64,000 bases of DNA from Gordionus sp. m RMFG-2023 (GCF_954871325.1 NC_088779.1:9426846-9490845); one strand, 5' to 3'; positions 31,301-41,415 are shown, counted from the stretch's first letter. A program made the numbers and translations. Notes: a model not told the origin generated them from the sequence alone.

Positions 31301-34300
31301 TTTTTACTTTTATCTCAGCATCAATATATTTTTTTTAAAAATACAGCTCATATTTAAATTAATTAACTGAGCCTCAATGCTTAACAAATTTTTTCTTAGG
31401 TGCGCGCCGGCATAATGGAACGAATTCTCCATTTACTCAATGCTCAAAATAAGTACTATATAACATTATACTATATAATACGAATGCAAATTTTACATGA
31501 CACATATATTCGAGTTTGCGCTTCCACTTTTCCTTGATCCAAATTATTAGCAGCTATGCACCTGTACGTTGTGTTATCATCTTTTTCAGACGCTACGAAG
31601 GAATAATTGGATTCCCATACGTTATCCCTAATAATATTTCGGAAATAACTGAGTTTTAAAATTTATATGTTTTAATTTAAAATTTTATTTCTTATATATA
31701 TATATGGATTACGAAATATAGAAAAAACTTGATATAATCATTTTTTTTTAAATATATAATTTTTTTTGGATGTATTCATGATTAAAGGAGTTAATTATAA
31801 TTAAAAAGCTCAAATACTTTTGTTAATTAACCAATGTTTGGTTATACGAAAAATAAATTTTTTTTCAATATGGTATTGATATCGTTCGGAAATTTAAGCA
31901 CTATTATTTTTTGATTTTAAATATACATAAAAAGTCATCAATTAAGTTAAGGGCACAATTCAAAAGTTGTATAATATAAAAATTTGAAACCAGAGTAAAC
32001 CCATGCAAATGGGCCCAAAGCCCCGTCTCGCCTAAAAAATTGAATGTGAGGGTTAGGAGGGGGTCACTTCTTTTTTTTTTAAATTTGGGCCGGGCTAGAA
32101 CTTGAATAATATTTTTTTTTTAATTTATAAATAAAAAATAAAATTTATTTTTGATTATGGTAAAGCAATAATTTATTTATTTTTTTTACTTCATTTGATT
32201 TCTTAAACATTTAATTTATATCTTTTAATTAAAATTTTCGGTTCAATGAGGTGGCCTGGCTGGATTAGCTGGAAAAAAAAATGAATTTGGAGAGTTATAC
32301 TACAGTGGTATACTATTATTAGTATGGGCATGGATGTGTACAAATTTTCATAGCCAGACCACAATTGACAAAATTTTGATCCAATCAGGCCTGAGTTTTG
32401 TTTTCTAGTCCGAGTGTCATTTTTTGGCCTTGCATAAGCCGGGGTTTAGAAAAATTATTCTAAGGTCCTAGGCTCTAGCATAACACGACGAGCCTTACAG
32501 TCTCTACTTATAAAACAGTTTATATTATAAAAGAAAATCTTTTCATTGGTTTTGTTGTGATATGCGAATTTATGCACTTATAAATAACGGTTATTTTTCT
32601 TATGCAAATTATATATAGTGATTAGATGTCTGCAAAGTTTATATCGAAGACTAAAAAATATAATAATGAACAGTAATAACTTATCAATATCATTATCAAA
32701 AGTGTCACAAAGTGAATAATTGTGATATATAGTAATTAGGAGTCTAGTTTATTCGGCTTTAGTCCTTTTCTCTTCAAAAGCCCTACCAGCAGCTGAAATG
32801 ATCTTTCAATGCTAGCTGACAAAGTATGGATAGCTAGGAATTTAAGCCAAAATGCTTATATTTGGAAAGTCATTATGGTTTGTCTTTCACCATTTTAAAA
32901 TATTATCATCTTATAATTTAGCATCTAGGTATTTTTGAAATTTGTATACTTCAATGCGCATCAGAAAACGCACTGTCAGTCTCCCATAGAGAGAAATCCA
33001 AAAACTTATCTCCTCAGTATTTTCTTAAGAAAAAAAATATTCATAATATAAAATAATAATTTTAAAAAATATATTTACTTTTAATTCATAATTTTATAAT
33101 TAATTTAATAAACCTTTATTCACTATACTCTATAGTTTAGTAGAAGCTAGATGGTGAGTTGGTGTTTATAGATTTTTGCCCAATCATATCTCTAATGATC
33201 TTCTCGGCATTAATCAATGAGCTAATATGTTGGCTATTCCAAAATTTTGTACACAAAAAAATGTCGAAATTTGGTGGAAATCTATTTAAAATTTATCCAC
33301 CATTATTTTCCGACATCTTTGTGACAGCTGGGTAAGCTGGCAATTTATGTTTGGATGAGCAAAAAAAATAACTCAATATTTTGTGATAACACAATATAAT
33401 TTTGTGATTGGTGAGTTTTAAATCACCATCACTCGTAAAAGGCGTCAGAAACTTAATAAGATTCCTCATCATTTCATAATCTATATTTTCGAGCCTAATT
33501 TTTTTTCCACTAGAACTGAGAATCTCAAATTTTTGAATTGATTAAAAATCGATTCAATCATCTATAGTCTGCAATTCCTTCAAATCTCAATACACGTGTT
33601 TTATCAAGTTGATTAACTAATATAAAATTTATTCCTATGTTATGATAAAATAACATATCCACTCTATTTTATATAAGTAACTAAACTTTTACTATCAACA
33701 AAACATCAAATTTAATACTGTATTTAAAAGATGAGAAGCCCAATTTTATCGTTTATGATCCTTGAATGCTTCATTTTACCTCCTTGGTTTGTAATGAATG
33801 ACATTTCAGATAAATATGCTCTACTGCATCCTGATATAAAAAATACATTGATTTTTATAATTACTTTAATATCAATACCTAATAAAGTGAAATTTCTAAT
33901 AATTTTCTTTTTATATTTTTACCCGTCTCCCTTTTCTTCTTCAAACATGCAGAATCGTCTAAGAAATGAATAGTAAGAGTTACATTATATACTTTTTTAT
34001 TATCAGTCCAGATCTGTAGTAGCTATAAAAAATTACAAATAATTTAGCTATATTTTCATATTTAGTTACCACATATCTACCCTTTTTCTTATATATGTTT
34101 AATTTCGGGAAATTGTTGTAGGATTCGAAATGATACTTTTAACATCAATAATTTCATATATTAGGCCAATTTTGGGAAAATATTGGCATAAATCAACAAA
34201 GCCTTCCACATGAATTGTATCAAATAATCTTAAATCACGTCTACAAAACATGGTAAGCACCTTTGTACACTTCTTTTTTTAATTTGGTACAACTTTTGAG

Positions 34301-37300
34301 TTTTTTGGGATCAGTAACAAAAAGGCTATCAAATGTTAATTGACTCTTTTTACTCTCTATAGTAAATACACATTTATGCCTTTTTAGTTGATTTGTGCCT
34401 AAAATAATTTAATAATATCATATCATATATCTAGTGTATAAATATATGAAATTATAAAGGTATATATATTTGCAAAAATTGCAACTCACATAATTAAGTT
34501 TCTTTGTTTTCATCATATATAAATGAAAACTTTTTCCAGACCTCAGATTTGACATTGACATTATTTTCTTTTACTTCATTTTCATTTCTTTTAATCTTTT
34601 TACCGATTTTTTTTAATTTAGCATTCATTAAAATAATTTTTATAAAATGAAAATATAAGGCTATTTAATTAAATAGATATTAGTAAAATATATTTTATTT
34701 AACTTGATAAAATATTATATCGTTTTAACTATACAATGTATTAAAATATAATCACATAAAATAGTTTGGTATATGGTTGTTATATAAATTATAAAATGAC
34801 ATGTTATTCCATTTAACATTTTAAGGATAAAATGTGATAAATAAAAAATGAAATGGTCTTATAATGACATTATGAATTATAATGGTTATTTAGGATATTT
34901 ATACTAATATTTATTGTTTGGATCGGGTTTCGAGTGGAACAGTCAGAGCTCAAAAAAGATTTTTATCCGAACTCAACCCAAGCCTTGCAACTCTCTAGAC
35001 CTGATATAAGTGAGAAATTTTGTACTTGAAGGTTTTATTATTTTTTATTATTCACTTTTTTATTTTGGGATTAATATTATTTTATCTTTAATATTATTTT
35101 ACTTGTTATTTCTTATTATAAATTTAATTTTGGCCAAAATTTAACAATAAATGGAATCCACCAATTTTATATTAAAAGGTATTTATTTTACAAATTTAAT
35201 ATAGTTTATTTTAATATTTTTAATGGGTATTCAAACGTCCATTTGTTAAAAATTTGAGCATTGGAGTGCTGATAATTAATTATGGAAAATGCCTTGTTGC
35301 TCGAAAATAGGACAATTTCGTTTCTCAAGCACAAAATATTAAATCAAATTATTATAGATAGAATTACGTTTATATCTCATATTGATTATTAAATGTAACT
35401 TTTTTTAAAAAAAAATTAATATTAACTCACAAGCCATTAAATTTGAGCGGCTTTATTGGCAAACAAATAAAACTATGTAAAGTTATGGAAATTGTAAAGG
35501 TAAAATAATTGTGCAATTTATTTCGTCATTCATTTCTATTTCGCAACAAATTTATTGTCGCCTGAAACAAAAACTTGGCGCAAAAAAATTGTGCAATTTT
35601 AGTTTCTTGCTTTGCTAGGACTTCGTCTTATATATATTATACCTTAATTGCGTATTGTGGTTAAGCAGCTGCTTTACGCCATTTTTATACCAATTCACCA
35701 ACGGCATCGGATTACCCCCGAAAACTATACACTTTAATACAACGTTATTACCCTTGGCCACAAATTTGGCATCTTTCATATATTCCAATTCTTCCCGATT
35801 TTCGTAGTTATTATAATCGAATTCAGATCTAATAAGACGGTCATTCGTCACATTAGATATTTCGGTAATCATTATTTTCGCGTGGGTTGGTTTACTCAGC
35901 ACATTGAGATGTATACTCAAATGGGGGTAGGTATCCAAGGGAAACCCCGGAGGGTTTACGATGCACGTGAATGAAGAGCCGTTATCTAAATTGGTAGGGT
36001 GCACCCTTATATCGTTGTATACGACGTTGTAGTTGGATTTCAGGTATTGCGCCGATACATTTCTCAGCCTAACTGTATGATTCTTTTGATTTCTTGATTT
36101 GATTTTTTTTAAAAAATAAATAATTATTATGCTTAAATTGGGAAAGGATGGAGGGGTGGGTGTGGTTTTTATAATAACAAAAACTTAGATGACCTATTTT
36201 TTAAAAAAAATAATTGGACACACCCAAGGTTGTAATATTAACTATGGTAATAAATTATATATTTATAATGTCAATATAAGAGAATAAAACAAAATGTAAA
36301 TTAGCAAACCTGATTCACGAATAAATTCTTATTTAATATATTCAAAATAGAATTTTAGATGATTTTGAGATTCTTTAAATTTTTCTTTAAAAGTAAAAAA
36401 AATATTTACATTTAAATGAAAAAACAATTTACTTCTTTTTTTTTCAATGTTCAATAAATTCTATTTAAGTTAATCAAAAACTGAGCTTAGTATAAATAAA
36501 TCAAATATTTTATCATCCAAGATTTTATTATGTTTCAGTTTTTTTTTCTTCTTCAAACCGTTTATGGGATCTCTAACAACTTAAGATTAAAAAAAACTAA
36601 AAGAGTAAAACTAATTAAGTTCTTTTTTTGACTACTTTCGTCTTCTTTTATATAATTTACAAAAAATAAATTAAAATAAGATTTAAATGAAATCAATTAA
36701 AATAAAATATAAACTAGGGATTATCATTATTAATAATATTTTCATCTTTTGTTCACATTCGAGGTCTGCAATGGAAGGGTTTTCACTACAAACACCCGCC
36801 CACCGATTGTTTCAATTTTTTAACCCGCTCGCACTTAATATTTTTTAATTTAACCGTCCGCTCATTTATCTAAAAATGTTGTTACAACCCTCCAGCCCAC
36901 CCAATATATAAAAATTATTTTATTGGTTGGTTTGGTTCTTTATTTTAAATGCAACATACTTTTCGCTCAAAATATTTTTTTAATCTACCGGCCGCCTACC
37001 CACTCATCGTTTGAAAAATATTTTAATCGGCCCGCTCACTCACCGGAGGTTTATAAAACATAGCCTACCCATGCCCACCCGCTGCAGACCTTTCCACATA
37101 ACATTACAACGGCAAATAAATTTTTACAAATTTTTGGCGCTTCTGTATAGGAATAAATTAAGAGGAACGTGACGAATTTTCAGAATAAATCTTCTTAAAA
37201 CATCTATATTATATTCCCAATATCAAGAGTATTATATTCTAAAACGTGAATCCCGCACATTTGCATTATACCACTCCTTACCATCCCGTTTTAAGTGCGT

Positions 37301-40130
37301 CATAAAAATTTTAAGGTAAGGGGGGGGGGGGGGTATGGCCTCTCAGTCAATTCACATAATTGCATTATACTATATTTTAATCGTTAGAGAGAGGGGTCTA
37401 GGCATTATTGGCTTTATAAACCTAATGGACTCTGGGGTCTCAATCTAAATAAAAAATAATTTATTCTTAGATGCCAAATATTTTATAAAGTAAACTATTT
37501 CTTTATCATATTTCAGTATGTTTCTTATGGTCTAGAATTTACTATACCTGCCTAGTTATCAAAATATAGATTAAAATTTATTTTTTTTAAAAATAATGTA
37601 TATAGATTTACAGGTCGTTATATCACATACAGTATAATAGACAACATTAATATCGGCGCAATGCAAGTGTTGTGTAGCGATTCTTGCGCGCTATTATTTT
37701 CAGTAACGATAGCCTTAGCGCGCTACATTTAAAAAAAATTGTGATAAAGGTAGCTCGCTACTTTTAATTTTTTATAATAAATACACATATATATTATTTT
37801 ATAATTGATTCTAAAATCGTAATCTTTTTATTTTATTTTATTTTGAAATTTATATTTTAAAATATGCATTAGAAATCTAGTTTTAAAAGGATTTTAATTT
37901 TTAATAAAAGTGTAAGCCCAAAATTATTTCCATAAAAATCTAATAAAATGCCTACAATAAGTGGACCTAAAGATCTCTAATGAAATTCATGGGGAAGGAA
38001 TTCTTCCCCCTCCCTCCACCTTAGCAAAATCCTGAATACATCTATGGCTGTATCTAGTGTTGTTAAACGGCTGGTTTTGAGCCGATTTTTAAAAACGGCT
38101 AACTCAATATTTCATCCAGAAAAATATTACGCACCCTTAAGATTTTGCTCATAGAAGGAATAAAGGTCTATACATATATTATCAAAATCTCGAGGCTTAG
38201 GCAATATTTTTCAGGCTAAAATATCGAGCGTTTTTAAAAATCGGCTCAAAACGAGCCGTTTAACAACACTAGCTGTATCTATAATAGTTTTTGAGCTAAT
38301 GATTATTTTAAATAAACAATAATACTACTGAAAATTTTCTAGACGCATTTTTTAAGCCTAAAAATACTCAAATGAATATTTAAGAAGTTTTTACTTATAT
38401 ACAAAATAAGTATATTAAATTTAATACTGCATTACCCTTGTTAAACGATTATTTATTACGTCAAAGCTTATACTTTCTGATCTTGCTCTAGACTTGGGGA
38501 TAAATGATATTATATTGAAATGCAATAAAAACAAATAAATTATATATATTTGAAATTATAGTCATATTTTTATACTAATATTTTTTATTTGTGGAAATAG
38601 AGATACGTAAAAAATATTTTAAAAAAATTTAAAGTAGCGCAAAACGTAGCTAATAGCGAGCTACTTTTTTTGTAAAATAACGGCACCAATAGCGCGTTCC
38701 TTTTTTGTAAAATAGCTGTACGATGGCGGGCTACTTTTAAATGTAGCATTTAATAACACTAGCTCAATGCAACATAAATATAATATTAGGGAAAATAAAT
38801 CGACTACATATAAATTACTTCTTGAACCATGTTATAAGGGAAGACGGTTTTCCTCCCCATACAGAACATCTCAGATTTAAGGTGTCGGCCTTGGTAACGT
38901 TAATATGCATCATTAAGGCAGCTTTGGTCACCATCGATGAGCGATCATCGAAGGACGAAGAGAGTATGATGAAAGGTTGGCTTTCCTTGTTCCGGTAAAC
39001 CGATATTTCGGGATTTTTGAATGGTAAAATTGCTATGCTTAATTTAGCTTTAGCCCTGAGCCCAGTATCACTTATCATTTTGACGGGTAAAACTTGGCAT
39101 TCGTAAATCGCTTCATCGGTTAAGGAAACGTTTTTGACGAGTAGAGAAAAATTTCCATCTTCTTCACGCCCTACCATACTGTAAGTCGGAAAACGAGGTA
39201 TTTCCCTATTGGAACCTGTGGGTATGATATATTTTATGTTTATGTAGATATTTAATTTTAACTCCTAACTTTTTTTAAAGATAAATAACCCAATGTTTTT
39301 TGGTCACAATTAATCAGAATTCAAGTTAAATAGATTTTTATTAACTTTTAAATTTGTTATAAAATGAAAAATGTTTTCTAAAATCATAGATTTCTTGTTA
39401 TCCCCCCTTTGCTTTTGAATGAAAATGTCTATCAAATTATCTAGTCACTGGTATGAAAAATTATGAGAGCAAGTCAATTTTATTAATTCCGCATATCCCC
39501 TAATTCTTTTCTGAGTATGGATTTATATACTTATATCTCTAAAATCTATCTTAATGATTTCTATATAATTTTGAAGATTACATTTTACATGAAATGGGTA
39601 TGAAATAGACTCAATAAAGTGGCCCACCGTCAAATTAGGTGATAATCTTTTAAATTAGGCTTCATAATTATTTAGGAAGATAACACCAATTTTTAAAGAC
39701 TGATGGCAAAAATAGAACGGCCAGTGAAGTGTTGACAAAATGAAATAAAATACACTTATATTTACACTCATTAAAAAAAACTAATGACGATGTCATGATG
39801 AAATATAAAGTATACATAACAAGTTCTATTATAATGATTAGTAAATACTGATTATAGTATATAATACAGTTATACAGTGAAAAGTTTAGATATGATCTTC
39901 AAAATTTTAAGTATTCTCATAAAATTTCAAATATATCATTTATATAATTTTTTATTATAATATTTCATTGCTAACTTATAAATTTTAATTACCGAGAGCT
40001 ACTGCATTTTTGGTCCATTGAACTTTTCCGACTCTGTTATTTATCACGCATGGTAGTAAGACATCCTGTCCAAGGCGAGTTAATGTGTCAACCGGTTTTA
40101 TCGCGAATGATTGATCTATCAATGATATAC
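21564..40130 (-). CDS. nephrin / Sticks-and-stones / Hibris family Ig adhesion receptor (gene level, 5' partial)
   Basis: Family members are type I membrane receptors that pair with Kirre/Roughest (Neph) partners in myoblast fusion, nephrocyte slit diaphragms and cell sorting. Eighteen exons (40130 down to 21564, listed separately) join in unbroken phase to about 1717 residues. Order: Ig1 with the family signature VQWTKNAVALG, eight further Ig-type units, one FN3, a membrane segment near residue 1222-1245 followed by CRRKKGG, and a cytoplasmic tail of about 470 residues ending SGIDI. Nine Ig plus FN3 matches the fly Sns layout as recalled. Ig7 is odd: the first Cys and the Trp are absent (LISIDSFGYPP...SFECYKEG). 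Signal peptide exon(s) lie upstream of 40130. Several introns hold hAT elements. The family call is strong; Sns versus Hbs cannot be told. Confidence 0.92.
22488..22664 (-). CDS. nephrin-like exon q, cytoplasmic tail
   Basis: It encodes AYCDERFCELENLKPV and EYYSNDRNLLCPDDISKYF, in phase 0 on both sides. The intron that separates it from exon p contains the hAT element at 22725-24571, whose end lies only about 60 bases from this acceptor. Confidence 0.85.
22725..24571 (+). mobile_element. hAT element with terminal repeats and 8-bp duplication, in a nephrin-like intron
   Basis: The ends TAGGGATGTAA and TTACATCCCTA are inverted perfectly; GTCATGTT (22717-22724) and GTCATTTT (24572-24579) flank them, 7 of 8 bases equal. 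Subterminal zones repeat GGGAAATTTCCC. From about 23090 the frame reads TIITDNASNMKKAW, CIGSAHGLNLLVKDIAN and PSPTRWADIV, to 23812. Later frames give SFTDPVSWWKG and, at 23990-24286, the dimerisation domain SVPPTSAASERIWSSFGN. The N-terminal half is missing and at least two frame breaks separate the parts, so it is a dead or borrowed-transposase copy. At 1847 bp it is the best-preserved hAT here. It is oriented opposite to the host gene. Confidence 0.9.
25030..25205 (-). CDS. nephrin-like exon p, cytoplasmic tail
   Basis: It encodes YETKSELIDSDNLYQQQNY and MNKINDCYDKLNV, ending in phase 0 at GTAATT. It has no domain; several Tyr are possible phosphorylation sites (inference). Confidence 0.85.
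25492..25611. mobile_element. palindrome-like MITE in a nephrin-like intron
   Basis: Inverted arms of about 45 bases share ACCCT, CACAGTT, GCGCAAAT/GTGCGAAT, GCGGCGAA/GCCGC and TATACAAAA. The total is 120 bases, nearly all hairpin. No clear target duplication was found. It lies between exons o and p. Confidence 0.6.
25707..25910 (-). CDS. nephrin-like exon o, cytoplasmic tail
   Basis: It encodes NGSKFILNYKIDDDDDLF, then NKGILQHNPDMVNEG. Five consecutive Asp mark the membrane-near tail. It ends one base into a Ser codon, at a GTAAAT donor ahead of a TA microsatellite. Confidence 0.85.
26137..26418 (-). CDS. nephrin-like exon n, membrane segment
   Basis: After a short stalk, SLVMILICVFVAVVLICHIS is a clear membrane helix, stopped by CRRKKGG. 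The acceptor at 26419 (CTTAAAG) was chosen because it alone keeps phase with the FN3 exon; the upstream in-frame Met is then intronic. It ends at GTAAAA. Confidence 0.87.
26494..26883 (-). CDS. nephrin-like exon m, fibronectin type III domain
   Basis: PYPVRKINLTRLSPYSVNI and KWEKPFDGGLPTNFSVGV give the FN3 front with its Trp; YEIFNLKRDFKYVICVMG and TNDIG give the back strands. It ends in phase 1 at GTTATT. Confidence 0.92.
26965..27156 (-). CDS. nephrin-like exon l, second half of Ig9
   Basis: It encodes KRVTTNNRIKGILITNS and NTTIQCVAYNDLGRDFQN, the last Ig strands before the FN3 domain. Phases are 1-in and 1-out. Confidence 0.91.
27261..27507 (-). CDS. nephrin-like exon k, end of Ig8 and start of Ig9
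   Basis: PKTAGKYGCIFEDKFGQ closes Ig8; DSVNLNCQAYGYPKVLVDW opens Ig9. It ends in phase 1 at GTTAGT. Confidence 0.92.
27671..28053 (-). CDS. nephrin-like exon j, end of Ig7 and start of Ig8
   Basis: DYTDVGAYKCLISNLAGN closes the atypical unit. LATMRCLVYYHNRG and ITKWVYDGKTL open Ig8, with a polar Asn/Ser-rich insertion between its Cys and Trp. It ends in phase 0 at GTAATA. Confidence 0.92.
28148..28391 (-). CDS. nephrin-like exon i, end of Ig6 and start of atypical Ig7
   Basis: LHEKIVTCQAISKTTKN closes Ig6. VLISIDSFGYPPDIKSF opens the next unit, but without the usual first Cys and Trp; a Cys appears later in FECYKEG. Human nephrin has a non-Ig spacer at a comparable place, so this unit may be spacer-like. 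Phase 0 in, 1 out. Confidence 0.9.
28418..28612. repeat. inverted GC-rich words, possible MITE
   Basis: GACTCTGCCCGGATTTTTTT near 28462 and a TCTGCCATATCCGGGTATTT segment near 28551, followed by CGGCCCCCCAGCCCG, suggest a degraded transposon in the intron between exons h and i. The ends are not resolved. Confidence 0.3.
28997..29208 (-). CDS. nephrin-like exon h, first half of Ig6
   Basis: It encodes LPTLVEAKVHQLKKFTC, ESNPEPTLIWFLENNPLP and the strands to SFVKITLSVLE. It ends in phase 0 at GTAATA. Confidence 0.91.
29645..29795 (-). CDS. nephrin-like exon g, second half of Ig5
   Basis: It encodes VPIEYDKKGRANIKYTF, NSIQCIYKHKFADINTR and ISYRPNIT. Both borders (TGTTAG acceptor, GTAAGA donor) fit the neighbours in phase. 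It is a short exon with no initiation codon of its own. Confidence 0.88.
29986..30137 (-). CDS. nephrin-like exon f, first half of Ig5
   Basis: It encodes FPKGFGIMLIKPSYNAL, TAVLKCAIYDDLNG and MYWKIKDKIIK. The acceptor is TTGACAG. It ends in phase 0 at GTTGAT. Confidence 0.9.
30261..30704 (-). CDS. nephrin-like exon e, Ig4
   Basis: A whole Ig unit in one exon: PPEHLTLKKVEGDF, SSYVMCLTSANNPPHKIRW and the second Cys in FFDISCIAINPMSQQN. It is longer than a usual Ig domain by an insertion in the middle (YVYAKNLKYGNEINPF). Phases are 1-in and 1-out. Confidence 0.9.
31497..31648 (-). CDS. nephrin-like exon d, second half of Ig3
   Basis: It encodes YFRNIIRDNVWESNYSFVA and DDNTTYRCIAANNLDQG. The CTCAG acceptor and GTAAAA donor give phases 2-in and 1-out that fit both neighbours exactly. 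It is only 152 bases long and lies about 4 kb from exon c, across a hAT-filled intron. Confidence 0.9.
31990..32500. repeat. GC-rich transposon-like stretch
   Basis: GGGCCCAAAGCCCCGTCTCG, GGGCCGGGCTAG and AAGCCGGGG stand out from the AT-rich intron. They may be the subterminal part of the hAT at 32740-34660, whose C-terminal side faces this stretch. No certain end was found. Confidence 0.35.
32740..34660 (-). mobile_element. degenerate BED-type hAT transposon in a nephrin-like intron
   Basis: Read on the minus strand from high to low coordinates, the order is that of a hAT transposase. About 34490-34560 is a BED finger (SEVWKKFSFIYDENKE, then YVSCNFCK). NQLKRHKC follows, then about 34220-34090 with RDLRLFDTIHVEGFVDLCQ and NPTTIS. 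About 33700 reads SHLLNTVLN; about 33530-33290 reads EILSSSGKKIRLENIDYEM, then LIKFLTPFTSDGDLKL. About 32840-32760 reads ISAAGRAFEEKRTK, the dimerisation end. Many stops and frame changes show an old dead copy. It has the same orientation as the host gene. The open frame at 33731-33973 on the other strand is its shadow. Confidence 0.75.
34930..34988. repeat. solo transposon-end-like sequence
   Basis: Read on the minus strand, TAGAGAGTTGCAAGGCTTGG and following GGGTTGAGTTCGGAT resemble hAT ends. It may be the right end of the hAT at 32740-34660. No matching 8-base duplication could be shown. Confidence 0.3.
35643..36092 (-). CDS. nephrin-like exon c, end of Ig2 and start of Ig3
   Basis: NGSSFTCIVNPPGFP closes Ig2; VVLKCIVFGGNPMP and LVNWYKNG open Ig3. 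The acceptor at 36093 has a weak pyrimidine tract, but it is the one that keeps phase (NQKNHTVRLRNVSAQ). A nearer CAG at about 36074 would break the frame. Confidence 0.85.
36759..37094. mobile_element. short hAT MITE, AGGTCTGCA ends
   Basis: GAGGTCTGCA on the left and TGCAGACCTT on the right are inverted. The interior carries the CCCGCCCACC / CCGCTCGC subterminal words also seen in 19502-20508, so the two belong to one family. It is 336 bases long with no coding. A target duplication is not clean (TTCACAT versus TCCACAT). It lies in the intron between exons b and c. Confidence 0.7.
37870..38040 (+). repeat. dispersed repeat copy (partial), family of 54465 and 58695
   Basis: CATAAAAATCTAATAAAATG, CCTACAATAAGTGGAC, CTAAAGATCTC, then CCCCCTCCCTCC and AAAATCCTGAATA follow the same order as at 54640-54815. 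Confidence 0.6.
38055..38271. mobile_element. 217-bp hAT MITE with perfect 8-bp duplication
   Basis: The ends TAGTGTTGTTAAACGGCT and AGCCGTTTAACAACACTA are perfectly inverted, and the arms continue through GAGCCGATTTTTAAAAACG. GCTGTATC flanks both sides exactly (38047-38054, 38272-38279). It has no coding. The intact ends and duplication suggest the youngest insertion in this nest. Confidence 0.92.
38819..39215 (-). CDS. nephrin-like exon b, end of Ig1 and start of Ig2
   Basis: It starts after CCCACAG with REIPRFPTYSMVG, then LTDEAIYECQV closes Ig1. LNLRCSVWGGKPSSLITWF opens Ig2. It ends in phase 2 at GTAATT. Confidence 0.92.
39993..40130 (-). CDS. nephrin-like exon a, first half of Ig1
   Basis: It encodes QSFAIKPVDTLTRLGQDV, LLPCVINNRVG and VQWTKNAVALG, the diagnostic N-terminal Ig of nephrins. 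The incoming splice phase is 1, so the missing upstream exon must end one base into a codon. It ends in phase 1 at GTAATT. Confidence 0.9.
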
Positions 40131-41415
40131 CTTAAATATTTTTCATACATTTTTTTAATATATTATTAAAGCAAAGTATTAAAATTATCGTGATACTGTA
40201 TCAATAAAACTGTATTCAAAAAGTTTATTTACTATCAAACGATATTGTAATTACCTTTGACATTTCTAAGTATCTTAGTTCTGAATTTCTAAATCGATAC
40301 ATTTTCAATACTTTATAGATTACATTTAAAAGAGTATCAGATTTTAGATTTTCTATCGGTACATTTGATGCACTATAAAAGTATGGTACAACTCTGCATA
40401 AAAATATCTCATGTTGATAATAAATATTGATAGAATTATTATATATTAATTAAAAAGGAAAATCTATATAGCAACAAAGGTTTTATCTTAATTTTTTGAA
40501 CTTTTTTGTTAAAAATAAATTTACAAAAAATACTTTAAAATTTTTAGCATTTGGTTAGAATATATGAATCTCAAATCTTGAAAATATTCTATGTCTCCTA
40601 TAGTTTATTATTAGATAATATACGATTTTTAACATTCAGAATATTTTCTAACATTTAATTATAATTTTTAATCATAACATCCTCTTGTTTATCTAGATTA
40701 GATTGCTTACTTGTAATATTATTATTTCCTATATTTTATGAATATTTATTTCTAAAAAAAATTCAATTTGACAGATATTTATAACTAAAGCATGAAAACT
40801 ATTTTTATATAATTATACAGTATAAAATAAATATCTAAATAAATATTTAAAAAAAGATATATTACACAGTTATATTTATACAACATAAACGTTATTCCTT
40901 CGGGAAATATTGTTACATAATAAAAAAAAGACTCAAATTAAATTCGACATATAAAAACAATAAAAAATTTATTTTTAATCAAATTAACAAAATTCATTTA
41001 ATAAAATAATCCTATTCAAAATCGATTATTTCTAACCCGCCTTTTTATAATTTTGATACATTCTAGACTAAATAAGAGTTTATAATATAATATAAACAAT
41101 GTTCAACAAATCTATAATGTTATTCGCGGTGGATTATCCACTTAAACCTGATCACTAGACACTCCCCTCCCCCAAGATTTTTAAAAATAGTTAACCCTCG
41201 TCTTCTTAATTTTTTTCCTTTTTTCCCATTTTTGAGTTTCACCTGTTCTGGTGATTGGAAAAAATCTGAAATTTGTAGGATCATTTTGAGATTCAACGGA
41301 ATATGGTAAATAAACAAACATCCATCCTTCAAACAAGACCAGAAGATATTTAATCGCCTCGTTTTTTTGATATATAATATTTGACTTTGTAGCTTGCCAG
41401 GTCAAAATTTTCAAA

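Larger units (their letters stand above)
37664..38761. mobile_element. non-autonomous hAT-like element with GCGCGCTAC arms, containing other insertions
   Basis: The ends CAAGTGTTGTG and TAACACTA are inverted, flanked by GCGCAATG (37656-37663) and GCTCAATG (38762-38769), 7 of 8 bases equal. Subterminal zones repeat TAGCGCGCTAC, GTAGCTCGCTAC and CGAGCTAC words in both orientations. Inside lie a dispersed-repeat copy (about 37870-38040) and the complete 217-bp element at 38055-38271. It lies in the intron between exons b and c. Confidence 0.75.

Noticed and set aside
33731-33973. 80-residue plus-strand frame
   Set aside because: It is antisense to the hAT relic at 32740-34660 and has no features of its own.
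36074-36092. Nearer CAG acceptor for nephrin-like exon c
   Set aside because: It gives the wrong phase with exon b; the acceptor at 36093 keeps the frame and adds plausible Ig residues.
41120-41414. Two overlapping minus-strand frames of 70 and 77 residues
   Set aside because: Basic, low-complexity readings with no recognisable domain, next to a transposon-end-like repeat.
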